Shown: one piece after another, positions 26,701 through 31,154 of the stretch
Position numbering within the stretch: position 1 is the first letter of the stretch
Layout of the letters: each line of letters begins with the position of its first letter
Source of the DNA: a virus
Reading direction: 5' to 3' (one strand)
Virus record (IMG/VR): IMGVR_UViG_3300009506_000133
Location: 1 to 31,439 of that record
DNA: 31,439 nucleotides
Translations under genes and position numbers: made by a program
The notes under the pieces: model-generated
The model's input: only the letters and a program-made list of their open reading frames with translations
The model's database searches: none
Told to the model about the DNA's origin: nothing

Positions 26701-29700
26701 GCCATCAGCGCCATTATGACGCACGACGATTATGCCGAGCGATGGGAGATCACAAACCCGACGACGAGGATGGTGATCGACCGCTACAAAACCCTCCGCA
26801 ACCTGCACGAGGGTAGCGAGTCGACTCGCGGCACGAGGGAGCTTGTTGCTGACGCCCCCTTCAAGACCAGCTGGCCGCTCCTCGCCATGAAGCGGATGAT
26901 TCGCTACGCCGCAGAGAACGGTTACGACCGTATCGCATGGACGACCGGCAAGCAGCAGGCAGAGCGCTACAACCTGAGTAAGCAGGTGGAGCGGGTTGAG
27001 GTAAATGAACGGGACGATGGGGGCTACAACGTGCTCGCCTTCGTCCACGATGATGGTAGCTCACCAGAAATCAGCAGGTATGCTGCAGACCTTGATGAGG
27101 TTGCTGGTATCGTAGGCAAGGAGATCGCCAAGAAGGTCGAGGCTGGTGAGTCCATCTTTACTGGCGAGAAGCTGAACATCGGCGGCGAGGGTATGCAGGC
27201 TTTCTACGACAAGATGCTCCCATCTATGGTCGGCAAGTACATTAAGAAGTGGGGCGGCAAGGTTGGTTCCACAAAGATAGTGACTAAGGATAACCGCGGC
27301 GTCACCATGGGAGAGCTGCGCTCACTTGGCCTTGATAGGCACCCGTTTGTCACCCATACCGACCTGCGCGGCGATGAGCCGTCGTACTCCGTGGAGAACA
27401 GGATTACCGGTGAGGTGATCCCATTCGAGAACAGAGACCTTGCCGACATCTACATCACCGAGCAGATCGGGATAATGTTTGCCTCGGAGCAGTGGTCTAT
27501 CGACATTACCCCGGAGATGCGAGAGGCGGCAATGAATGGTCAGGTGCTATTTTCGTTAAGCGATAAAGAGGCCGCCACTCAGTCAAGCAGAAGGGCTATC
27601 GATACCTACAGAATGGCGGCCAAGAGCGTTGTCGACTGGCTGGACAATCACCTCAACCCGCTGGCCACTCTGCCGCACTACAGTCGATTCATGAAGGGCA
27701 GGCGCAGGACCGTGGGGCGCATCGCCATGGTGAACGAGCTGGTACATCGCATCAACAGCATCTTCTCCCAAGCAACCGAGGACGAGGCCAAGGCCATTTA
27801 TAGCTACTGGACCAATTCCTCAGGTGAGCTGGCCAACCCCGGGCGCATCCCTGACCGCGCGCTGAAGATCAGGCGTGAGCGCGGCACGGGGCAGTTCTTC
27901 AAGCAGGAGCAGGAGGTGCAACTGCGCCAGCAGGCTGTGGCGGTGAAGCGACTCATCCATCGCCTTGGTCGGGACCTCGTCGAACATGGCCTCATCCCGG
28001 CGATGAGCTACAAGGAGTTCGAGAACGCCTACCTACCGCGCCTGTACCTCGCCCACCTGCTGGATGACAAGAGCTACCAGCGCGTGGTCGGCGGGAAGAA
28101 GCCATCCATGATGGGGTACAGTAAGAAGCGCAACCTTGACCTCGATGATGTCACTCGTCTGGTCATGGGTGAGATCAAGGACCCTGCCTACGTCGCCGCC
28201 AAGACCGTGGGCGTCCCCCTTCGAGACATCGCCATCCTCGACTTCCTCGAGGAGATATCACAGGAACCTGACTGGGCGGTGCAGAACATCATCGTCAACT
28301 ACGGAGGAAAGCGTGTGACAGCCTACTGGCTCGTCGAGGAGGGCGAGGCTACCATCGCCCGGGCCAAGCACATGAAGGGAGACGAGGCGACGTTCGTGCG
28401 CTCCGTGGGCGCCGATATGGTCGCCACCGGTCACGAGGCGCTCGAGGAGGCCTTCGGAGAGGGGTTCGACGAGAAACAGTGGGCTCAGGTACCCAACACG
28501 CCACGATATGGCGCTCTGCGCGGCCTGTGGGTGCGTAGGGAGATTTACAACGACATGCTCTCCACCATCACCTCGGTTCACGGTGACAGCGCCATGGAGA
28601 AGCTGCTGGGGCAGGGTGGTATCGCCACCAAGGCCACCCAGATATGGAAAATGATGAAGGTGCCACTCAACCCACCATCACAGGTTCGCAACTTCGTCAG
28701 CAACGGGGTGCTGATGAACCTCGGTGGCGTACCTATCCGCCGCATCCCGGGTCTCGTCGTCCGAGCGCTGCAGGAGATCCGCACCAATGGCAAGTACTGG
28801 AGGCACGCCAAGCGTGAGGGGGTGACCGAGTCCACCTTCGTGGCCAACGAGCTGATCCGCATAGACCGCGAGCTGCTCGCCCTGAAGAAGCGCATGGGGG
28901 AGGACGTGAACGTCAGGGACTACCTGATGGAGCTGGGGGCTATCGTTACCAACTTCGCCTCAGACAGCTATCAGTTCTCCGAGGGACTGTTCAAGACCGC
29001 GATGATTATCGACGGCATGGAGCGCCAGAAGATGGATGCCGGGCAGGCAGCTGAGTACGCCAACAAGTGGCTGTTCGACTACTCGCTGGTCGGCCCCAAC
29101 GTAAAGTACCTGCGAAACGCCCCGGTGGGTGTGCCGTTCATCACCTTCTACATGAAGGCGTTCCCGCGCATGGTCGAGACCCTGTTCCTGCATCCGCAGC
29201 GCTTCGCCCCTTACATGGCGGTGCCGATGCTTATGGCGCAGGCCATAGCTCAGGGCTTCGATGTCGACGATGATGACCTCGACAAGCTGAAGAAGGCGCT
29301 ACCCAAGTGGCTGCAGGAGCGCGGGCACACCATGATCCTCCCAACCAAGGATGCTAATGGCCGCTGGCAGGCCTTCGATTACGGCTACTTCTTGCCGTGG
29401 GGGATGTTCTGGGATGCGGCCAAGGACGTTGGTGCCGGCGAGCCCGGCGAGCTCATCAAGACGCTGGGGATCTTCGGTGGCCCAGTGCCTGAGGTCATCA
29501 CCGCCATCAAGGGCGGCACCGACTCGTTCACCGGCCGGCCAATCTACTACGAGGGCGACCCTCCGCAGCAGCAGTTCGAGGACATCCTACTCTACTTGGC
29601 GAGGATGGCTGCCCCCAGCTGGCTGACCGACAGAGGCGCTGTGGGCCACATGTACCGCGCCCTGACCGGCCACGTGGACCCACGTACCGGGGAACCCACC

Positions 29701-29973
29701 GCAACAGCCATACAGGCCGCCATGCGCTTCGTGGGCATGAATATCTACCCCATCGACCCCGAGTACACCCGGGCGAGGAACCTGATGTTCATGCAGCTGG
29801 AGATGCGCGATATCATGGGGCGCATGCGCACCAAGCTGAGGGACAGGAACCTGAGCGACAGCGAGCGAAAGGAGATCAGGGATGAGTATGGGAAATACCT
29901 GCAGCAGAAGGCCGAGCAGATAAGGGAATATGCCGAGGCATCACAGGTTCACCCCAACCTCCGGGTGAAATAA
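17707..29973 (+). CDS. Giant polyvalent virion/ejection protein (4088 aa, multi-enzyme)
   Basis: One uninterrupted frame encodes 4088 residues. By eye the order is: N-terminal module with hydrophobic segments near 107-125 and 165-180; inorganic-pyrophosphatase-like domain (about 450-588); RadC/JAB domain with intact JAMM residues H699, H701, S709, D712; a second, JAB-like region without these residues (about 785-890); a large helical region (about 930-1395); a zincin with HELGH at 1632-1636 and a possible third ligand E1767; an RPGIH-type domain (about 1899-2060); an ADP-ribosyltransferase-like domain (about 2094-2440) with VYHGT and GAGFYFT; a second zincin-like motif HEVFGH at 2530-2535; a short EELEWSGL domain (about 2656-2737); an LPD/DarB-like region (about 2839-3285) with EEVQSDWHQEG; and a conserved C-terminal module to the end. 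Polyvalent proteins of this kind are packaged and delivered to modify host proteins and block defences. That is family knowledge, not shown here. Confidence 0.9.
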   Translation: MPITGPISGLLQEKDEDEPGLLGEAAKGFASGVVGLAESVGTGLEYVGGKVDDQDLIDLGHTVETYWNDVNSKNFQAHESLRGPIYDPDKGLNTELLSKGAWWTYNVANIIPSIAASMIPAAGATKAASALKIGEKVVRWTPSVAAKLGRLGRALTSAEAINRGIGATVGGLVGGSLEGANTYQEVLQRGGTREEAEAGAEQMTFASGALNMLSLNQMMQKLPPGLVGNATRRLINGLTEGITEWLEEPAEAYIKTNLAGKDGSKLKFTPEDAANQVYNGLNVLPPSIISGMLFGGGEPASVGQVADERGIPEPTGPLSTAAQAIRREVPFTEEGALRRAETLTKQGAPHTVAPHPLVPNRFTVIPEVQDASAIRSDEGQVLPEVQGAREAEPGGVHEAGKNAGGENLQRQTQAGAEAGHRPQRVKHHPELIDKAAHEAATSPRNDLAEPTEAQKEAGNYKKGHTTIQGLDITIENPQGSVRSGVSEKGESWKQKLAHHYGYIKRTEGADGDQVDTFIGPNPESQNAYVVNQINPETGKFDEHKVLLGFDSKEAAAEGYHANYENGWAGMGDIVEMPMEELKAWLREGDTKTPISGEVSKFNMRPAKDGFNTKYRRVPTSELNTGISKVTGPEDAAHILAPLRKGGEEVFYALVLDKDGNVLDVQSHSKGARDGASVYPEVVGPAIAGVKGAKSVYFSHNHPSGVSDPSRADFAITDRLSEYLDGANINIAGHIVLGHGANADYFAPGDQSGKKISIKPLRRTEKVAITEKRIRKVPPRERVEITSPMDAIKVVDGVSATDALILMDNRHKYIGTLEMTPEEMGSLRKGDRIKELLSVIDETNAVAGIIKTSDEGAAKNLSSYLNADSKLRLLDIIVPKSEEFNDRSLANRGVMEDGVRSFKMSPPDVTEEPYRNADGSYRKNKSGDITGAPPGVKNEAGISAIVKKNIARIESMFEVDEKRASTLTNWYEISGNAIRAITRKDKELAEKVVRILSFLSADNQVGGNVTGMIKAAYQLANGEEVAAGRYPVSTKGKIETIIAAKEFNKELPGVDDKVMNFYRNLYDATFQTDKYEDAATMDLWMARLYDYPEVDRIEYGKKTGKTNRLGQAQYRFANMLTRRIAEEYNKKHGTNWKPRQVQAALWGYARDDAAKQKGSKQKPVADFSTYLSRATEHVTTEAIPSTSLPTFQSIHSAPIEVRLAYTKAAMAVVGKDGRDELLEMLRAPLYGGEYSAGTFEGAINPNKITDIVAKKVKGDNGKLVYDREIADLYAIAQMYMHSQDAVPWFRLDPTLTPVKAGGGVVSKGVAISFKSKPDANTLESFYNHLREFVPDGEVTVLGNDVLAINFRDPATNKPWGMPDAKFIEAVTDAANTFDAAGNDIIEVLDNVKAEGAYHAIYDYETSWETPEEAVSKLEAEISRRGRPDLLPWLRDRRREIERIQADFQNGKLKKYEVASRPIVEFLEQLKQREQAYRRLKEVLHGRLGDYANLTTKSNFKVKVTRVEDMPAEAHDQFQKLYMDVRGGTVGGGGSGDRVVYRQATVEESKIISAILNDLMDAGMPASVLQTVEDIGVFDATPDYDTSASFIPAQYVASIGAFKNSLWIKSEYLELADETGDETLGKVLRSIVAHELGHAIDVGSEQDMETHASSDEAQGLFKIDPLKFEAVPARNEFGIKVKGERGAFGTIVEEALKVYDSRDGKAAGIRGMLHYPLVDILRYRLIGAKVTDILGDTTVVTRELLEEDERARNYLLMQASEKFRMVQGELFAQLHSLYYTYPEEMEHYLPKGYALMQEVHNVAARAKDAVQLDRGIREALRTSSAELRPVRTQQQLFAEVGPRGGVKKWRAGEGLGRAEQSGVPEQTAVGGVSSAAGVRPQVIPYRKVPKGQIPTKTRKAYKLMRMMKSEAGMLFPLYAKPQGVRQGFTMGEWYRAENQRPTIGKLLAERPGIHGVALPMFDQGKAKVNGESRVWVEVEMPAISEKTQAESDNSPKLANGMRTGISSRLIGPSESYDYKTNQTAKEAGGWPIAGSMKILRVLSDAEVKGIIEKAGKKYSEKASATGVTDADAKRINDQLSSQIKKWATQDVRGNTAFASWFGNSKVVDEDGNPLEVYHGTTHDFNAFSTIYANPENYMGAGFYFTDSLDDVNPNYAGEGPDLTLRIEKEKERIEDEDQMIEKYAELNGLDYEYAWEKWGKLDDKVREWYKTKVAKDNLGIESHGAIMPVFLKMENPVEVEPNGGTYFETSWDEDYYKGDGMAADEVDQADYTDEDGELDEDAYNEALEEKASEMFYEDYNPELTGNAAELGDIILDVAYEFGIDGAALRQKFMEEHNYPMDYRQSAYDFSEWLRSQEETFDAYDDEGRMTGYEMVREVFERMGFDGIIMDAEAHFGARQINIGGGSIPVQGMGGVYGAKHYIAFSPSQIKSSIGNTGEYTSSPSITMSNKGKQFGQEAAAVQQQVDDIASAWRGGPKVEVLSHRNMLPERLAKEALRSRGRVEGVFDAGTGTVYLIADALPSSVDVARVMLHEVFGHWAPSQKLGAEFEPLLERVYESYGQKRLQGIADRHGVDLNTREGRLIAAQEKMAEIAETGLNPTLLNKLSLMLKNILNKLGIKVRLTNGDIRAILANAGRMVYEGDSVVASGTLQPLLSQTSVTFYSQMQEHLRDKLPGKGKPGQLRAVINNMAKKGQFKQEELEWSGLIDWLGEQEGTVTKEQVLEFLQENAIEIDEVTLGGLSAEDDGLDTSVSTDGPNKTSDGDVYYTYEASDGYQYEAKGGEEEGWTLYDEDERVVRDDEGVITVDRIDEMEQYVISANEKRMMEPYETEQAIIGAEGPARYENWTEGGIKRNYRELLLRLPAKLREQSPEHKTRVDELRKKMIAGEELTYDEYGEWNMLQNEADKINADYRSQLNTNPHYDDYPNILAHIRFDTRTDIDGKKVLFIEEVQSDWHQEGRKKGYKPKDSKLPTNMEIVEAYNQLKPLLEQEDLLGFDTVAQAISAIMTHDDYAERWEITNPTTRMVIDRYKTLRNLHEGSESTRGTRELVADAPFKTSWPLLAMKRMIRYAAENGYDRIAWTTGKQQAERYNLSKQVERVEVNERDDGGYNVLAFVHDDGSSPEISRYAADLDEVAGIVGKEIAKKVEAGESIFTGEKLNIGGEGMQAFYDKMLPSMVGKYIKKWGGKVGSTKIVTKDNRGVTMGELRSLGLDRHPFVTHTDLRGDEPSYSVENRITGEVIPFENRDLADIYITEQIGIMFASEQWSIDITPEMREAAMNGQVLFSLSDKEAATQSSRRAIDTYRMAAKSVVDWLDNHLNPLATLPHYSRFMKGRRRTVGRIAMVNELVHRINSIFSQATEDEAKAIYSYWTNSSGELANPGRIPDRALKIRRERGTGQFFKQEQEVQLRQQAVAVKRLIHRLGRDLVEHGLIPAMSYKEFENAYLPRLYLAHLLDDKSYQRVVGGKKPSMMGYSKKRNLDLDDVTRLVMGEIKDPAYVAAKTVGVPLRDIAILDFLEEISQEPDWAVQNIIVNYGGKRVTAYWLVEEGEATIARAKHMKGDEATFVRSVGADMVATGHEALEEAFGEGFDEKQWAQVPNTPRYGALRGLWVRREIYNDMLSTITSVHGDSAMEKLLGQGGIATKATQIWKMMKVPLNPPSQVRNFVSNGVLMNLGGVPIRRIPGLVVRALQEIRTNGKYWRHAKREGVTESTFVANELIRIDRELLALKKRMGEDVNVRDYLMELGAIVTNFASDSYQFSEGLFKTAMIIDGMERQKMDAGQAAEYANKWLFDYSLVGPNVKYLRNAPVGVPFITFYMKAFPRMVETLFLHPQRFAPYMAVPMLMAQAIAQGFDVDDDDLDKLKKALPKWLQERGHTMILPTKDANGRWQAFDYGYFLPWGMFWDAAKDVGAGEPGELIKTLGIFGGPVPEVITAIKGGTDSFTGRPIYYEGDPPQQQFEDILLYLARMAAPSWLTDRGAVGHMYRALTGHVDPRTGEPTATAIQAAMRFVGMNIYPIDPEYTRARNLMFMQLEMRDIMGRMRTKLRDRNLSDSERKEIRDEYGKYLQQKAEQIREYAEASQVHPNLRVK
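18804..18808 (+). promoter_or_regulatory. Ribosome binding site of nested gene 1
   Basis: GGAGG with a six-base spacer precedes ATG 18815 inside the giant coding sequence. It is stronger than many of the real gene starts in this operon and decides the reading frame of the nested gene. Confidence 0.7.
18815..18982 (+). CDS. Nested small gene in the giant gene, +1 frame (55 aa)
   Basis: A GGAGG at 18804-18808 lies six bases before ATG 18815, and the frame runs 55 codons to TAA 18980-18982, entirely inside the giant gene but in the +1 frame. The product is a basic, sensible-looking small protein: MPAQYEAMRDKFYQKCKELG, then a helix rich in K, A and C, then KIYNARRKPGQKPVTGHSE. This composition and the NARRKPGQKPV ending resemble small stand-alone phage proteins. 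The giant frame here (residues about 370-426) is a Gly/Ala/Glu/Gln-rich linker between a conserved unit ending VPNRFTVIPE and the pyrophosphatase-like domain, so the linker may be a by-product of this gene. The function is unknown. Confidence 0.7.
   Translation: MPAQYEAMRDKFYQKCKELGKQSPEACMKQAKTRAAKIYNARRKPGQKPVTGHSE
21896..22075 (+). CDS. Possible third nested gene, +1 frame (59 aa)
   Basis: ATG 21896 follows GAGGGGG (21883-21889) and opens 59 codons to TAG 22073-22075 in the same +1 frame as the two better nested genes. The product is strongly basic: MPSTTTKQAGKPQRKRYRNL, then DQIYSHGFVIGAEKLSA and a Lys/Ser tail. In the giant frame this span is a charged helical linker just before the HELGH zincin domain, with visibly less G or C in third positions than neighbouring parts. 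The giant-frame reading also looks protein-like here, so the case is weaker than for the other two. It may be a chance open frame. Confidence 0.35.
   Translation: MPSTTTKQAGKPQRKRYRNLKPRSAVAGDQIYSHGFVIGAEKLSASKPTSKTESSKSTK
22141..22183 (+). other. Strong ribosome binding site with a nine-codon frame (possible fossil start)
   Basis: AAAGGAGGTG (22140-22149) is close to a perfect complement of the 16S rRNA tail and lies six bases before ATG 22154. The +1-frame opening is only nine codons long, MAGSVTTRT, ending TGA 22181-22183, in the linker directly before the zincin domain. It has the form of a real gene start whose frame has been lost, or it may be chance. Confidence 0.35.
23091..23095 (+). 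promoter_or_regulatory. Ribosome binding site of nested gene 2
   Basis: GGAGG with a six-base spacer precedes ATG 23102 inside the giant coding sequence, identical in form and spacing to the site at 18804-18808. Confidence 0.7.
23102..23347 (+). CDS. Nested small gene in the giant gene, +1 frame (81 aa)
   Basis: GGAGG at 23091-23095 is six bases before ATG 23102; the frame gives 81 residues to TAA 23345-23347. The product starts MSQQEPKTLFSLIEEYEKRF and continues GHPVPSYGQYGLSNSSSLRS, VLEGALKSGEPVKGWGG, ending YHLPQEFVLK. This reads like a normal small acidic-to-neutral phage protein with a helix and a Pro/Gly turn. In the giant frame the same bases encode a Gly/Arg/Ala/Gln-rich linker (residues about 1799-1881) exactly between the HELGH zincin domain and the RPGIH-type domain, with little sign of a fold. 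The nested frame therefore looks like the constrained one. Function unknown. Confidence 0.72.
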   Translation: MSQQEPKTLFSLIEEYEKRFGHPVPSYGQYGLSNSSSLRSVLEGALKSGEPVKGWGGQSSLEYPSKPQSAEYHLPQEFVLK

Positions 29974-29977
29974 AAAA

Positions 29978-30006
29978 GCCCCAGTCCTTTGGGGGTGGAC
30001 TGGGGC
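29978..30006 (-). terminator. Intrinsic terminator of the leftward operon
   Basis: A perfect 10-bp stem (GCCCCAGTCC with GGACTGGGGC) and a nine-base loop are followed, on the minus strand, by TTTTTT and then ATTT, a textbook intrinsic terminator for leftward transcription. The T-run lies on the giant gene's TAA stop (29971-29973). In the + direction no T-run follows, so it would stop rightward transcripts poorly, though the hairpin may protect their 3' end. Confidence 0.88.
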
Positions 30007-30054
30007 CAAGGCTCGCGGGGATGGCGAGGTGTTACCGTAGATTGGGAGTATAGC

Positions 30055-30387
30055 CTATTCCTCCCGATATCCAAATAGCACCAGCATCATTTCGTCGACC
30101 GCGGCCGGGAAGTCAAAGGTCGGGTTGTTCTCTGCCTCGAAGAGGATCGCGGAAAGCTCAGCTGCAACAGCATCCTTGTCTGGCACCGTGCGAACGGTAG
30201 GGTCCATGACCACCACCCTCTCGGCAAGCTGCTGAGGAACGTCCATCATGAAGCCCACCTTAAAGCTCCCGCCAGCCCTGAGGTCGTGCTGCTTTACCTT
30301 GCCACCGGAGAAGACCATGAAGGTGGCGCTGATGTCGTTGTCGGCGTCCACGAGAGTGATTACTGCCTCTGTGCTTATTACAGTCAT
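30055..30387 (-). CDS. Unknown protein, last gene of the leftward operon (110 aa)
   Basis: The 110-residue product reads leftward from ATG 30387 and has GGAGG seven bases upstream. It begins MTVISTEAVITLVDADNDIS and is beta-rich for about 65 residues (including GGSFKVGFMMDVPQQLAERV), then helical, ending LVLFGYREE. It looks like a compact alpha/beta protein. The start overlaps the preceding 23-codon frame in an ATGA arrangement, and the operon terminator lies about 50 bases downstream. Family not recognised. Confidence 0.75.
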   Translation of the reverse strand: MTVISTEAVITLVDADNDISATFMVFSGGKVKQHDLRAGGSFKVGFMMDVPQQLAERVVVMDPTVRTVPDKDAVAAELSAILFEAENNPTFDFPAAVDEMMLVLFGYREE

Positions 30388-30455
30388 TTCGGTACCTCCA
30401 CGTATTCACCGAACTTGGATGCTACGACAGCGCGGCATTTTTCGCTTTTGTTCAT
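30384..30455 (-). CDS. Possible mini-gene or remnant sharing a C-terminal module (23 aa)
   Basis: ATG 30455 opens 23 codons: MNKSEKCRAVVASKFGEYVE, then VPK and TGA, overlapping the next start by four bases (ATGA). Its last 16 residues match the C-terminus of the 111-residue protein upstream (CRVVVASQFGEYVEV), and the DNA is nearly identical. It may be a coupling leader peptide or the surviving end of a duplicated gene. Because the zinc-ribbon gene ends in the same frame five codons earlier, a remnant is quite likely. Confidence 0.45.
   Translation of the reverse strand: MNKSEKCRAVVASKFGEYVEVPK
30394..30437 (-). repeat. Junction repeat, copy A
   Basis: This 44-base copy matches 30644-30687 at 40 positions, offset by exactly 250 bases, including 22 identical bases in a row. 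On the minus strand it encodes CRAVVASKFGEYVE and contains the GGAGG that serves the 110-residue gene. Confidence 0.85.
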
Positions 30456-30470
30456 GGCTTTAGCATCCTT

Positions 30471-30638
30471 TTATACGGCTTGCACATCACCACGAACCTC
30501 TGCAGTTGCGTACCAGCCTATTTTCATTGTTGCCCCGCATTTATGGCACTCCCACTCTTTATCGTCACAGGCTCTTTCCGGGATATCGTCGTGGTCAAGT
30601 TCTGTCTCTTCGTGACAAACAGGGCATTCAATTTCCAT
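30471..30638 (-). CDS. Small zinc-ribbon protein (55 aa)
   Basis: ATG 30638 (GGAGG six bases upstream) opens 55 codons to TAA 30473-30471. The protein has C5-P-V-C8 and C31-H-K-C34, two CxxC knuckles separated by 22 residues, the layout of a zinc ribbon, with extra C24 between them. The middle is very acidic (ETELDHDDIPERACDDKEWE). Such small phage proteins often bind nucleic acid or host proteins, but the target is unknown. Its start overlaps the upstream gene by 11 bases. Confidence 0.8.
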   Translation of the reverse strand: MEIECPVCHEETELDHDDIPERACDDKEWECHKCGATMKIGWYATAEVRGDVQAV

Positions 30639-30963
30639 CACTCACCTCCACGTATTCACCGAACTGGGATGCTACGACGACACGGCAGATTGCTATTTCT
30701 GGTGTTTCACCGCACTGTATTCCTCCCGAATAGTCTGGAAGCCACGCTTTAAACGAACCAAAATGCACTATCATCGAATATTTTCTAGCAAGCTCCATCG
30801 CCTGCCCGCCGTTGATGTCTGGGCGATAGTCTTCTATTAGATGCTTGAATTCACCCTCCTCGCTATACCAACAAAAATCAGAGTCTTCATACCACTTCTG
30901 CACCCTCGCCACAAATTCTGCTAGCAGTGGGCCTTCGAGTTTTGATACTGGGATTTGTTTCAT
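30628..30963 (-). CDS. Unknown acidic protein of the leftward operon (111 aa)
   Basis: The start is set at ATG 30963, which overlaps the previous gene's TGA by four bases; an in-frame ATG at 30981 lacks a ribosome binding site and would overlap further. The product begins MKQIPVSKLEGPLLAEFVAR and continues VQKWYEDSDFCWYSEEGEFKHLIEDYRPDI. The C-terminal half has GGAMEL-type and SFKAWLPDYSGG segments (MELARKYSMIVHFGSFKAWL), then TPEIAICRVVVASQFGEYVE. The last part is repeated in the mini-frame 30384-30455. The N-terminal pattern resembles small phage proteins with a variable core and a shared tail. Function unknown. Confidence 0.78.
   Translation of the reverse strand: MKQIPVSKLEGPLLAEFVARVQKWYEDSDFCWYSEEGEFKHLIEDYRPDINGGQAMELARKYSMIVHFGSFKAWLPDYSGGIQCGETPEIAICRVVVASQFGEYVEVSDGN
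30644..30687 (-). repeat. Junction repeat, copy B
   Basis: Partner of copy A. On the minus strand it encodes CRVVVASQFGEYVE at the end of the 111-residue protein and contains the GGAGG that serves the zinc-ribbon gene. Confidence 0.85.
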
Positions 30964-31154
30964 AGTCCTAGCCACTCCCATAGTTCACGCTTCGCTTCTG
31001 CTTTTCCTTGTTCTTTCGCGATAGCGATCATTCTTGCGGCATGTTCGTTTATTTCCCATTCTGTAGTCTGCCCAGTGCTGTAACGAAAGATCGCACCATA
31101 CCATTTGCCATCCTTCTCAAAAGTGGTAACAATATCGCTCTGTTTATGCGACAT
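30960..31154 (-). CDS. Small unknown protein of the leftward operon (64 aa)
   Basis: ATG 31154 is chosen because it overlaps the upstream TGA by one base; a GTG one codon earlier is an alternative. The 64 residues start MSHKQSDIVTTFEKDGKWYG, with a beta hairpin (GKWYGAIFRYSTGQTTEWEI) followed by a helix (NEHAARMIAIAKEQGKAEAK) and RELWEWLGL. A KWYG-hairpin plus helix is frequent among small phage early proteins. No function can be assigned. Confidence 0.75.
   Translation of the reverse strand: MSHKQSDIVTTFEKDGKWYGAIFRYSTGQTTEWEINEHAARMIAIAKEQGKAEAKRELWEWLGL

Noticed and set aside
30964-30981. Earlier ATG (30981) for the 111-residue protein
   Set aside because: No ribosome binding site precedes it, and the ATGA overlap at 30963-30960 fits the coupling used along this operon.
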